A DNA stretch of 64,000 nucleotides from Pilatotrama ljubarskyi. Lineage: Eukaryota > Basidiomycota > Agaricomycetes > Polyporales > Polyporaceae. This document shows, one piece after another, positions 34,294 through 45,476 of the stretch. The stretch lies in contig MU277701.1 of NCBI GenBank assembly GCA_022385805.1, forward strand, positions 9,122 to 73,121, in the 5' to 3' direction. Positions within the stretch are counted from its first letter, which is position 1. Every line of letters begins with the position of its first letter. The notes under the pieces are model-generated. The model was given only the letters and a program-made list of their open reading frames with translations, was not told where the DNA came from and did no database searches. The position numbers and the translations under genes were made by a program.

Positions 34294-35344
34294 ATGCTCG
34301 CTCGACTCCCTTCGGCCCTGCCGTCGGCGGTGTCTCTGACCAAGGGCTCATCTTTACTGCTGAAGGTCTCCGCTCCAGTCCGTTGCAATTCCTCTGAAGC
34401 TGCTGTCCCTCAAGCACCTTCCGACGGCCAAGCCTCGCGGCCCAAGAGGCGAGCCATCCCGATCGCGGACAGCCTAGGAGGCATCGATATTGGTGTGTAC
34501 CAACCGTACGGCTCCTTGACGTGGCTTTTAACACTCTGTTCTTACAGCCAACGAGCCCAGGCGAGGAGGCCAGAGAGGGAATGACAACTGGCGGCAGAAC
34601 GGGGCAGGTCAAGGAGGTGCCAACTTCCGCCAGCAGCGGCCCCAGCAAGATTACTCGCAGGCTGGCGGCCAGCGCACTGGAGACCGCGTGAACGCCGGGC
34701 AGCGGTGGGGAAGCAGCGGCCAGCGTAACGGTCAGCAGAACGACCAGTGGAACGGCCAGCGGAATGGTCAGCAAAACGGCCACGGGAACGGCCAGCGCAA
34801 CGGTCGGTGGAATGGACAACGGAACGACCAATGGAACGGCAATCGCGTTGCCCAGCACACCCGGCGAGAAGAGACCGTCTCTACGCGCATTCAGGGCTCC
34901 GCTCCCGTCCAGGCGCAGGCGGACCGAAGGAGGTCAGCTCCCTCCCGGCAGGAGAGCGAGGAGGACGAGGACGAGGACGGGCCCGTCGCAATGCCAACCG
35001 TACAGAAGATAGAGCTTGGCAATCTCGAAGACATATTCGGCCCTCCTGTCGTCCACGACCGCACTCGGAGCCGCACGCCCGCTTCAGCGACTGAATCACC
35101 TGCCCAAGACCGCATCCAGAGTCTCCTCGAGCGGACCGCCGGAGACTACTCCCGCTATGTCCCGAAGCTTCTGCCGAGCACGGACGTTAGAGAGCTCAGC
35201 CCGTTGGAGTTGGGAGGATTCGTGCTGTCGAAGAGGAGGGACGTTGGGCTGAACTCGCGCCAGCATGCGCTTGAAGTCATTCAGAAGTTCCCTGGCACCG
35301 GGTCTACTAGTAAAGGGGTTCAGGCGCAGTCCCCGTCGCTGTAG
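34294..35344 (+). CDS. Asn/Gly-rich, probably mitochondrial protein
   Basis: Two exons (34294-34492, 34548-35344) give 331 residues. The N-terminus MLARLPSALPSAVSL lacks acidic residues and resembles a mitochondrial presequence. After the intron comes a Gly/Gln/Arg-rich region and then a tandem array of Asn-Gly-Gln-Arg-type units (34729-34851; about residues 128-169). An acidic stretch (EEDEDEDG) follows, then a compact C-terminal domain with YVPKLLPSTDVRELSPLELG and VLSKRRDVGLNSRQHALEVI. The C-terminal part looks conserved but was not recognised. The role is unknown; a mitochondrial ribosome or RNA-related function would fit the presequence and RGG-like composition but is only a guess. Confidence 0.72.
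34729..34851. repeat. coding tandem repeat of AACGGCCAGCG-type units
   Basis: About ten degenerate copies of a 12-15-base unit encoding NGQR, NGQQ, NDQW and NGRW. It is inside exon 2 of the 34294 gene and keeps the frame throughout. Confidence 0.85.
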
Positions 35345-35476
35345 AGAATTACGCGGTATACTGTACACTACACATACACTGCAGCGAGAGGCAATTAAGA
35401 GGTGACAACAGAACTCAATGGCCCACTTTCGCCGACGAGGGCGTCAGATATAAAACTAAGAAGCAAAGATAATCTC

Positions 35477-37483
35477 TTATGTCCCATAGTCAATAGGGTC
35501 TCCCAAGGACGCAGAGTAGCCATCGTCAGAGCGTCCGCCGTGAGTGTAGCTGTGCGATGGCTCGTAGGACCCCTGACGCTCTCCATCGTCACTCGCGCTG
35601 GGCGGCGCGAGCACCCAGTCGGGGATCTCGAAGTCCCGTACCTCCTCGATTTCGGCGGGTACCCGCGCGCCGAACGCGGTGACGTGTCGCTGAGTCTTGC
35701 GTGCTGTTGGGGCGCTTGACTGGCGTAGTGCGGCGACCATGAGCACACACGTCGTTGGCTCCTTCTTCCCTGCCAAACCTGCGTACGAGACATAAGCATG
35801 CATGCCGAGGGACATGCTTAAGAACAGCTTACCGGAGGACGAAATAGACTCATTGGTGTCGGCCGCATTGAACGTCTTCGAACCCTTCGCCTTCGCTGAG
35901 GCGGAAAGATGGAGACGCTGCCGTTTCGTTGAGGGCACATGATGCAAGGTATCCGCCGTGTCCACAGAGTATCTTCCACGCTTCGAAGCGGTGTCGCTGG
36001 CGGCGTACGATGCCGAGCGTAGAGGCGAGCTGGATTGACCCTTGCCGCCTGTCGAATAGTTCTTGAAAAAGGGCGATAGCGTGATTTGCTTGCCGCCCCC
36101 CCTTGAGGGAGGTGGCTTCGGCTCCTTGGTGACCTGCTTCCCAGCTAGCATCTGGGGCGGGAACTTGATGCGTAGCTTAAGCTTCTTCGACCGCTCCCTT
36201 TCCAACTCCTCCGGGTCGACTTCGGACTCCCCGTCGTCTTCCGACTGCTCCGGCTCGCCATCCTCAACCGCCTCCTCTTCGTCACCGTCGCCCCCTTCTT
36301 CTGCCTCCTCTTCCTCTTCGTCCTCCTCAATAACGTCCACGGACGCCGCCTGACTATGAGGCTTTTCGGACTTCTTCTCCATCCAGCGTCTATCCGGTGG
36401 CAACAGTGTCCGATATCGCTGCTCCAGCTGCAAGGCCGTCTCCAGCATCTCCTTCCGCCTGCGCTCACCCTCATGGTACGCCGCCGCACCATGCAGGTTA
36501 GCCACGTCCACCGACGAATCGTCGCCATGCTGGCCAGAAGGGCCGGGAGTGCTGCTGCGCGCCTCGGAGAAGTCGGACGCAGGCAGGGCGAGGAAGGCGG
36601 AGCTGTCCATCGCGCGCAGCTGCTCAATACGTTCCTTGAGCTTGTAATGCTCGTGCTTGAGCTTCTCCTTCTCGCGCAGTCGCTGCCGCTTCTCGAACGT
36701 CTCGTATTTGCGATGTCGCTTCTCGTACGCAGCGTCCGACGTGTCGATTGCCTCCTGCATGTGCGTGAATGCCATAGCATGACACAGGGAAAGGGTGGAG
36801 CGCGAGGACGCAGCACAGCATGTATTGAAGTAGGCATAACGATAGACAAAACCAAGTAGACGTGAGTACGTGCAATGTGTACGAACAGCAAGGCGGACGA
36901 ACATCTTCCGAGCCGCGCGGGCGAAAGCGGCCGCCTACGTTGGCATCCTGGGGCAGCTCAGTGAACTCGGGTGTCTGGATGAGCTGTTGCGCCTTGTACG
37001 CCCGCTGCACCTCCGGGCGGTCAAAGTAGCGACCATACGCGTGCGTATTGAGCTGCGTCTCGACAGGCTCGGACGTTGGGGGGAGCAGCGCCGCGTTCGT
37101 CGTGAGCAGGAACTTCGTCGTTACCGGTATTAGCGGTTCGCTCTCAGCTATAGGTCCATATGTCAAGATAACGCGAACGCGAGGAGAGAAGGCGAGGAGA
37201 CGATGAACGCACCCTTGCGCTTCATGGTTTCGAGGATCATGACGTCCGTCTCGCAGCTCCCGACCCCGGGCCCTCCTCTCCGCGAGCGCGTTGGCAGGAC
37301 ACGCTTCTGGCGAGTCTTCATGCCCTCCCTCGAACTGGATCCCTGCGCGGACGTTGCCGGTGGCTGCCGACCGTGTCGAGGCGCGGGTGGGGGTGCGGGG
37401 GATGACGAGGAGGCCGTCGGCTGATGGCTGGTGGCCGCGCGCGACCCCTTGCCCGAAGCGGAGCCATTGCGAGCACTAGCCAT
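35477..37483 (-). CDS. PEHE-like, putative chromatin-associated protein
   Basis: Four exons (37483-37213, 37147-36903, 36754-35833, 35778-35477) give 579 residues. The N-terminus is Ser/Pro/Arg-rich, followed by a conserved block (TDVMILETMKR, EPLIPVTTKFLLTTN, HAYGRYFDRPEVQRAY). A charged helix, DTSDAAYEKRHRKYETFEKR through EHYKLKERIEQLRAMD, resembles the PEHE region of MSL1/KANSL1-type histone acetyltransferase scaffolds. An acidic run and basic KKLKLRIKFP segment follow. A nuclear chromatin role is inferred from this resemblance. The second intron is 148 nt, unusually long for this window. The start is the first ATG of the open frame, with upstream pyrimidine-rich DNA. Confidence 0.72.
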
Positions 37484-37957
37484 GACGGCAGCGGGTTGGA
37501 GAGGTGCAGAAGAACGGGAGCGGGGAGGTGGGGGCGGGGTCGAGGGGCGCGTAACTACATTCCTCTCGTTGTTTTCATTGTCTTAGCGCTGGAACCCTCT
37601 CATGCACAGCTCGCGAAGCGTTCATGCCAAATCGGGAACAGTTAAAGCTATTGGCTTCGACGACTCAACGCCCGGCGTCAGAGGATGTAAGTCAGAGTTT
37701 GCAATGGGTTCCTTGTAAACAATCAAAAAGCTCACTTTCCTGGTGGAAAAACAGTATTGAGATCGATGTCTCACTGTTCTCGTAGAAGGACTCGAGGATT
37801 TGTTGGTGCTCCCACCCAGATTAGGTTCTACTACATAGACTTTGGTACCCGATACAATGATATGAATGACCAGGGAAGGAACTGATGTGGATAAGGATAC
37901 ATAGCGCAGTGGGGAATGTTGAGCCAAGATAATGTAGGTGTAGGCATAGTGGAGCAA

Positions 37958-39896
37958 TTATGAATCGCTATGGCCGTCCGCTTGATCCTGTCCGCGAGAG
38001 GCCTGAGAGGCACTCCAATTATCTCCCCATCCGCCGTTTGAAGGGTAACCCATATTGTACCCCGCACTGTTATGGCTGTACGGGGCCGACTGACCGCCGT
38101 ACGCGTACCCCGCGCCCATACCCATTCCCGCCATGCCAAAGTTCCCCGCGAAGCGAGGGTTGATGTGCGGCTGCACCTGGGGATACTGGTACCCGAAAGA
38201 GAAGTCGTACCCTTGCATAGCAAGCGGGGGGTAGCCCCAGCCAGCACCCGCACCTGCATGCTGCATCTGGCCATGCATAGTTGGCTCGCCCGACGGGCCG
38301 TCTGCATATTGACCTGTGGCCCGAGCGATAGCGAGAGATGTTGGAGACGTCGACCGTGTACCTTGAGCGTCGTAGTCGTTCGAAGAACCACCCTGCCGCG
38401 CAGACCACCCTTCAGATGGTTGTCTGCCATCGCCCGCGCGATCTCGACCACGGCCGCGTCCGCGGTCGTTTTGTCGTCGTCCCCTTCCCCTTCCCCTTCC
38501 AGCATCGTCGCGCCGCTGAGGGCCGCCCCGAGAAGCTCCCCCGCGGCCGCGCCCTCTTCCAGGAGCTCGTTCCTGGTGGTTCGCGTCCGACACTGCGCTG
38601 AGCGATGGTGAGGGAGGGACGTCTTCGGACTTGACGCTAGATGACGGGACAGCGCCATAGGAGTCCGAATAGGGGTCGTCGTATGGTATGGGTGCGGGTC
38701 GAGAGGGTCCCGCGCCAAAGTCCATGTCATTATACGACAGTGATTGCTCGTACGAGCTCCCTCCGTAAGGGTCATCTGTCATGTCTTGATCCCGCATACG
38801 CGATGGTACGGGTGTCGTATGTCTGGACGACATGACTGAACGCCCGCGGGACTGTTCGCGTCTAGGAGGGACATCAGCATGAAGACAGCCAGCCGGAAGA
38901 AGACGTGCAAACCGTTGCGCAAGCGCTCTTTTGTGAGCAGCCTCCTGCTCGTCGTCTGAGAACTCGATCTCGTCTTCGCCTGGCTCCTCATCGTGCACAT
39001 TACTGGCGTCGCTGCCCTTGAACTGCCGTAGTTGCCTCACGAAGACGTAGTTGCTCCTTTCCGGAACATGGTACACCGCTTTTCCAACCTGGACCTTCTC
39101 AGTATCCAGGGGGTACTTCTGGTTGAATCTGATCTGGTAGAGTGGTTCGCTGGTGGGACCAAAGGTCTCGAAGATCTGCGTATGGTTCAATAGGCATGAA
39201 CAAGAGAAGTGGACGCTGCGACGCACGTAACCTAAGACTTTGCGGTCCTCGAAAACCAGAAGTGTGTCAGAGTCAAGGGCCTTCTCGGAGCCTCTGTACG
39301 CAATCTCCGAAGGTATACCCTTGACAATGACCACCTTGTCCACGATGCTCATGACCTCGCCCACCTTCTCCAGTTCCTCGTGCGGTCCGACTTCCGAGAT
39401 CTCCGGAATCATGATGTCAACGTCCAAGACCTCATTTGTTGTTCGCAACTGGGCTTCGGTGGGCCCGGCGGTGTCCGCATCGTCTTCTTCGTCGACATCC
39501 ACTTCAGGTTTCTTGGGTGCAGCGCAGCGAGTCTCCGGTCCTGCGTTATCCTCAGAATCGGACTCGGATTCACTCGATGAATCGGAATCGCTCGTGGACA
39601 AGGAAGATGCGCTACAACTGTTCAATCACTCATGCGGATCGCACGAAAAGAGGATATACATACTCCTTTTCCTGGATCATCTCGTCGTCGTCGTCGTCGA
39701 CTCCGCCGAGAATGTCCGCTTCAACCTCCTTCTCACTGTCCGTGTCGCTGTCCGTTCCATGGTCATGATCGGAGTAGGCGGGCTCGTCGGCGACCTTGCT
39801 CAAGGGTGGTACAGGTATGTCTCCAATCAGATCCTGGATGAGCTGGAGGTCTTGGGGTATCGCAGAGGGCACGGCGAAAGAGAAAGCAGTTGACAT
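37958..39896 (-). CDS. NAF1: H/ACA snoRNP assembly factor
   Basis: Four exons (39896-39664, 39617-39227, 39175-38913, 38861-37958) give 596 residues. An acidic N-terminus precedes a Gar1-like core: EVGPHEELEKVGEVMSIVD, VIVKGIPS, LLVFEDRKVLGYIFETFGPT and EPLYQIRFN, then VGKAVYHVPERSNYVFV. The C-terminal half has RG-rich clusters (GRGRGRGGASRGG and GRGRGRGR type) and a Tyr/Gly/Met/Gln-rich tail. Naf1 binds Cbf5 during nuclear assembly of H/ACA particles and telomerase RNA-type complexes and is later replaced by Gar1. Intron 38912-38862 is 51 nt, a multiple of three, so its retention would not break the frame. It ends head-to-tail with the PEHE-like gene. Confidence 0.93.
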
Positions 39897-40160
39897 CAGA
39901 GCAGAAGACAAAACTAGCGAGCGCTTACTGCATCGCTCCCTCTGAGACAAGAAGCGCCGAAGCAAAGAAGCGCCAAAATTATGCGCGACGTGATGCCGTC
40001 ACGGTCACAGTCGCGTATGTGTGACTGAACGCGAGACGCGTCGCGCGTTCATGAAGTTCATTGCTGTGGCTGCAGAGTCACGTCTCGAGGATTTCCTCCT
40101 GACCGTCACCAGCCTCTGCGAGCGCCTTCTCCACGCGCAACTTGGCCGCGATACTCCCAT

Positions 40161-40731
40161 AATGGCACGCGGAAAGGTGAGCAACGAGCCCTGCGCGACT
40201 TATTTTAGTCCGACTCACGCACTCGACGCGGTCCGAGCAGAAAACGAGCGGTCCTGCGAAAACTTCTGGCACTAGGGCCGGTGAGTTGTAAATATAGCGA
40301 TCAACCTCTCTAATTGATATTTAAATCTCCGTTCTCGCAAGCTCGTCAGGGACTGCATTATTGATTCCCTTGTATCCTTTCGTCTCTGGCTTTAGATCAC
40401 GAGGAAAAAGCCCGACGCATCGTCCCCATGGATGATCTGTCGCACTAGAGGAGACGATCTCCTGAAGGCCATAACACGCGATATCTCCGAGTTACGCGAG
40501 ATCTTGGGCTCCGACTGCGACCGGATACTCCACGCGTTGCGTGGTAGCAGCCCCAAAGCGCAGGCTGGCACCTCAACGCAGAATGGCATGGCGACTGGCG
40601 CTGGGGCCCAGCCAGGCTCTGCGTTGGGAAAGCGTCCCGCTGAACCGCATCCCGGCCCATCTCCCGCCTTGCAGACTAAGAGAACGAAGGTGAACAGGCC
40701 TCCGGACGGGGAGATAATCGACCTGACCTAG
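40161..40731 (+). CDS. small basic protein ending in a SUMO-interacting motif
   Basis: The start MARGK at 40161 is followed by a good donor at 40176. The last exon, open to 40731, reads TRGDDLLKAITRDISELREI, then a Pro/Ala-rich linker, a basic KRPAE...KRTK patch, and ends in GEIIDLT. That end is a textbook SUMO-interacting motif (hydrophobic core plus acidic residue and Thr). If 40176-40395 is removed as one intron, the frame joins as MARGK-ITRKKPD and gives about 116 residues. A possible middle exon at 40240-40279 shifts the frame. A nuclear SUMO-linked function is an inference; no family was recognised. Confidence 0.5.
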
Positions 40732-41999
40732 GGAACGCGATACCAAGGATACCTACGACGTACATGTACATTTCTCGCATATCTGCTGTGAATTCACCTC
40801 TGCGCCTCGCGTGTCCTCAAACTATACCTCTGATGAGTGATTTGTCCATCGACGAAGGTGCCCCAACCATGTGCGGACTACACGGAGCAAGATCGCGAAT
40901 CATACTGCGAGCGAGGCTTCAGCGGAAACCTGCCTCTTGTGGGTTGTTGTGGTAAGTAACCTGCGTGCTGCCGAGCCTTGTCCCAGCTATCGTTCAAGCG
41001 AGGCTGCCTCCCACTACCCCCAGACAGGTTTCCACGGCTGCCGCTCGCTCAATCTCGCAGTATAGATATCGGCACCGCGACACGCCAAGATGGTCACTTA
41101 CGAGAACCGGCGTTATTGGATACATGCACATCGTTCCCGAGCATGAGTGTTCATAATGTATAGCGAGGCAATTAGTTCGGCAGGCCAGGGATCGATGCGA
41201 TTGTTCCCACTCGTATATTGCCATGGTGCGGACGACGTAGAATGGAGGTCGTTTGGGGCGCTGAGCAGCAGCAGCACACCGCTCGTGGCGATCCGGTGCA
41301 CCTCTGGGCATGAGAGGTTCAGGCGGCCACCGGCTATTGAATGGAGTACATCATGAGTATCGGCGACAGACGTCGATGAATTGATGCCATTCTCGCTTGA
41401 AGCTTAGTTGGGACGGCGCTTCGAACAGCAAAGGATATTCACCTACCGCTTCTGCTTGAATCTGTCGTCATATAGCGCGGCACGAAGGGGGTTTGACTTC
41501 CAATCGAGTATAGAATAGGCAACCTTCATGGAACTGCAGCGATAGGACATTGCTTGTACGAGTGGCGTCCGCAAATCCGCCTACTCGAGCATAACCGGCG
41601 AAGAGCATGGCAGTCGGGTCAGGATATGGCCCGTTTCAGACGCACTCTTGGTTGCGGCGCGCTTTGATTCCCTGCATGACATGCCACCATCGGTCAGCTC
41701 CTCGCGATCCTTTCCGGCACCGGTCTCCACACATACCTTGATTGTCTAGTAGGATACACAATGACGTACCTAACACATCAGGCCGTACGTCGCCAGCGAC
41801 ACTCTGTCGTCCAAACCGCTTGACAGCCGAGGGACGCTGTAGGTCGTCTTGGACCGTCCTTGCAGCGGTCTAATGAAGGCCGAAATCCGCGCAGGTATGG
41901 GCACTTCTGTCAGTGCATAGCGCTACAGAGTCGGGCCATGGACCGCTGCAAGCCATGAAAACATGTATTGGGCGAGACACTGTAGCACCTGTAGCTACG
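40732..41999. other. intergenic upstream of the hydrophobin
   Basis: About 1.3 kb with no recognisable gene. Open frames are short and on overlapping strands. Probably regulatory DNA of the hydrophobin. Confidence 0.45.
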
Positions 42000-42007
42000 T
42001 ATATAAG
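42000..42007 (+). promoter_or_regulatory. TATA box of the hydrophobin gene
   Basis: TATATAAG, 130 bases upstream of the ATG at 42138, followed by a CT-rich leader, as expected for a strongly expressed, regulated structural gene. Confidence 0.7.
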
Positions 42008-42137
42008 CCCGTTCGACTCGCTCTCCATCCTCAGCGAACACCACCGCTACTCACCTTCTTTACCAGTCTCACAATCAGCTACTCAGCTATCCCCACTCTC
42101 ATTACCACACTTCGCTTCCGTTCAAATTATACCAACC

Positions 42138-42592
42138 ATGTTCGCAAAGCTCGCCGTCTTCACCACCCTCTTCGTTGCCCTCGCGGCTGCCACTCCCGTC
42201 CCCATCGGCGACGCCCCCAAGTGCAACACCGGCCCCATTCAATGCTGCGACACCCCCCAGGACGCCAAGAGTGCGTCTGCTCAGGGCTTGATCGGCGACC
42301 TCCTCGGCGCAGCCCTGAGTGCCAGCAACCTCAACGTCGCGGCCAACTGCAACGAAGTACCCATCATCGGCGCCTCCCTGGGTACCTCCTGGTACGTCGA
42401 GAGCATACTCTTGCATGCACGTGCTGGTTGCTGACTAGGACCTATATGTGTAGCCGTGCCCAGCCGGTGTGCTGCGACAGCGTCCAGAGCCGTGAGCTGA
42501 TACCTCTCCGTCCGCCTAACGATAGCCCTACTGATCACGGGCCTTCAGCCGGCGGTCTCGGTATCGGATGCGTCCCCGTCAACGTCCTCTAA
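42138..42592 (+). CDS. class I hydrophobin
   Basis: Three exons (42138-42391, 42454-42491, 42549-42592) give 111 residues. A signal peptide (MFAKLAVFTTLFVALAAATP) precedes the mature part. The eight cysteines fall at 29, 36, 37, 71, 85, 91, 92 and 105, giving C-x6-CC-x33-C-x13-C-x5-CC-x12-C. The spacing and the long first loop place it in class I. Secreted hydrophobins self-assemble into water-repellent rodlets on hyphae and fruiting bodies. The intron positions, one just before the fifth cysteine and one in the last loop, match other mushroom hydrophobins. Confidence 0.95.
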
Positions 42593-43438
42593 GCAGAGGT
42601 AACAGGCGCGGTCTCTGCCGAGACGCCTATACCTATCCGTTTCCGGTGCCCAGTTTGTGGAGTGATGCAGGCGTGCTAGGAGAGAGGGAGGATGGGAGTC
42701 GGGGGTGGATTCTTGCAAGGCTGTCCGTTATTACCGTGCCCGTTCTCAATGACACCGTACCGTTTTCGCCGTGAAGTCATCGTGTATTTGATGTACGCTG
42801 GGATTGAGATGCGAGGTGAAGCGAGGGCACGCAAAACTGGGAGATGAGGGAGCGGCAAGCACAGTATGAGTCTCTGTGCGACCTCACCCGCATATCGCAC
42901 TTCGGTTCTGGGTACAAAACTATCGGGTTGGACGCCGTTGTGCGCCTCGCCTTGAAGCTCGTCGGCTGACGGTTCACCGGAAGGCGCCATCGCAGGATGA
43001 GCCTTCTTTGTGCATGGCGCCTTGACTAGGGATGTGATTCGTACAACACATATATGTAGTCCTCAGAACGCTCTCTGCAGGACTGAAGCAAACAGCGTCC
43101 GACGGCTTAGGACGCCAGCGTGAACTCACCGGTAGATACAATGTGGTACACCACGGCGGTAGCACTTGGTGTTCGAGTCTGAGACTCGGAGTCGAGACAG
43201 ATCCGAGACTACCCTTCTGAAGCCACCATGCGACATCGCGTGCCTTAATATGTAACCCGAGTGCATGCAAGGATTTGATTGCAAGCATGGCGAACAGACT
43301 TGGTTGCATGGGGCGTTCAGAGAGCAGAGACGACTCCCACGAGTCCGTTGTGATCCGTGAACTTCGGAATGCGCACGTGGCGGACCGCCGCGCCAAAAAT
43401 TCGAGCAGGGCGCGTCGGGCTGCGTCGTCGCCGCCGCC
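42593..43438. other. intergenic
   Basis: No gene recognised between the hydrophobin and mitochondrial EF-Ts. Confidence 0.5.
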
Positions 43439-44473
43439 ATGTTCGCTGCCCGCAGAGCCGCCGCCACCGCCCGCCTCTACTCGACCGCGCCCCCCGTCAA
43501 GCCCTCCGTCAAACTCATCGCCGAGCTCCGCAAGGTCACCGAGGGTGTCTCCCTCTCCAAGGCCCGCGAGGCGCTCGCCGCCAGCAACAATGACCTCCAA
43601 GCCGCGCTCAAGTGGCTCGACGCCGACCGCGCTGCCACTGGGGCCGCCAAGGTCGCGAAGCTCGCTGACCGGCATGCGGGCCAGGGCCTCATCGGCGTGC
43701 AGGTCCTGTCGCCCGGTGCACGCCCGGGTGCAGCGGGCGCGGTGCGCGCGGCGATGGTCGAGCTGAACTGCGAGACGGACTTCGTGGCGCGGAACGAGCT
43801 GTTCGGGAAGCTGCTTTGCGACATCGCCCACACGGCTGCGTTCTTGGCCGAGCCCGCGCAGGGCGAGAGGTTCATTCAGCCCGTATCGTGCGACGCGCTG
43901 AACGACGCGCCTCTGCTCGACCACCTCAGCCCGCGGACGTCGGCGTCGGCGTCGCAGCTCACAGTCGGGAACGCGGTACGGGATCTGGTGACGAAGGTCG
44001 GGGAGAAGGTCACCCTACGGCGGGTCGTATCGGTCGCTCGCGACCCCTTCCCTGCGCAGCAGCGTCATCTCGGGCTCCGTGTCTTCCCCTACCTCCACGG
44101 CTCCGTCACCTTCCCCACGAACGGCACCAAGGGCACACTCTCCCTTCTTGCGCTCAAGTCCCCTCACCTCCCCTCGCTCCTCACCTCCGAAGACTTCCAA
44201 CAGAAGCTGGCAGCGCTGCAACGCTCTCTAGGCCGGACGATCGTTGGCTTCCCCACTACGATTGTGCGCTCCCAGACGGGCGAGCCGAATCCCGAGGCGC
44301 TGTATGAGCAGCCCTCGGACATGTTCATGGACAAGCAGGGCAACACGGTGGAGGAAGAGCTCCGCCTCTGGTCCCAGAAACATGGCCTGGTCGGCGAAGG
44401 AGCGGATGATGGTGGGATCGAGGTGCTGGAGTTCGCCAAGTGGTCGGTGGGCGAGGCCGTCGCGAGCGACTGA
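43439..44473 (+). CDS. TSF1: mitochondrial translation elongation factor Ts
   Basis: A single exon of 344 residues. The presequence MFAARRAAATARLYST is followed by the UBA-like domain (IAELRKVTEGVSLSKAREAL, NNDLQAALKWL). The EF-Tu contact motif is ELNCETDFVARNELFGKL, and two core subdomains follow, with the usual ends GRTIVGFPTTIV and QPSDMFMDKQGNTVEEEL. EF-Ts exchanges GDP for GTP on mitochondrial EF-Tu. The lack of introns is notable in this intron-dense window. The start agrees with the presequence. Confidence 0.95.
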   Translation: MFAARRAAATARLYSTAPPVKPSVKLIAELRKVTEGVSLSKAREALAASNNDLQAALKWLDADRAATGAAKVAKLADRHAGQGLIGVQVLSPGARPGAAGAVRAAMVELNCETDFVARNELFGKLLCDIAHTAAFLAEPAQGERFIQPVSCDALNDAPLLDHLSPRTSASASQLTVGNAVRDLVTKVGEKVTLRRVVSVARDPFPAQQRHLGLRVFPYLHGSVTFPTNGTKGTLSLLALKSPHLPSLLTSEDFQQKLAALQRSLGRTIVGFPTTIVRSQTGEPNPEALYEQPSDMFMDKQGNTVEEELRLWSQKHGLVGEGADDGGIEVLEFAKWSVGEAVASD

Positions 44474-45476
44474 AGGGCCCTTTGCATGCATAGGTATGTA
44501 AGTGAATAACATGTATGCTTACCGCTATCATGGCCAGCCCTGACTTCGCATCACCCAGACGAATTCCTTACCTCACACACAAGTATAATGCACCATGTAA
44601 TACCTAGACGCACTACAGCAACACAACTCATTACGGATTCTAGCGCCATTCTCGAATCTGTTTTGCATTCACTCTCAGTGAACCTGATCTTGAAGGTTTG
44701 TTCAGAGGTCGGGCTGTTGCATTGTCAACCAGAGGCGTACCAATGGCCTTCCCGCGAGGTTGAGAAGAAAGACTGAGGGCATGCTACTGCAACTTTTCAC
44801 GCCAACAGCAACGATAATGAAGACGACATCGCAGATACGGCTGCCTTCCGTGTGTATACGTGCCGATATGGCGAAGTCGGATTGAACGGGTCGTCATGAT
44901 GATAACAACAAAGGTCGGTAAAGAAGGACTGGAGGAAGCCAGATGATGCACCCGCCTGGGAAGGTGGACAGCCGTGCGGAATCCAAGTCTATTTCCTCCT
45001 TCCCGCGCCATGACACTCCAGAGAGAACACAAACACCTCGGACCATGTACAATTCTCATTGCAGAGCGACGAGATCACTGGGTGAAAGAGCTAGTCAGAC
45101 GAGCATGCTGATTGGCCCAGCGCGATCAGACCCGTCAGGCAGAGAAAAGCCATAGATGAGCAGTAAGCCAGCCAGCGAAGAGCTCCAGCGAGGAAAGAGC
45201 GCAAGAGGAGGGATGGTGGTGGGAGGAAAGAAGGAAAGGCTGTGACTGAAAAAGACGCAGTTTGTGGTCTGCGTGACAAACGAACCGAAGCGCCTGGCGC
45301 GCCCAAAGCCTTGGCCGACGGACGGGAGCCTCTGCGTGTGTCCGACTGCAAACCACTCTACGCTCTACGCCCGGGCTGAGCCCTCCGATAATATTCTCCT
45401 CCTCAACCTCTTCGCCTGCTGCTTCCCCTCAAATATACCCGTCTCTCCGCCCACCGTCCCCGCCGATCACCCCGCC
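44474..45476. other. intergenic
   Basis: About 1 kb with no recognisable gene. A pyrimidine-rich leader (45395-45470) leads into the taxilin start. Confidence 0.5.

Noticed and set aside
42102..42416. Minus-strand frame opposite the hydrophobin
   Set aside because: Composition follows from the hydrophobin codons; the eight-cysteine gene on the + strand explains the sequence.
43477..43924. Minus-strand frames across mitochondrial EF-Ts
   Set aside because: Shadow frames opposite a clear single-exon gene.
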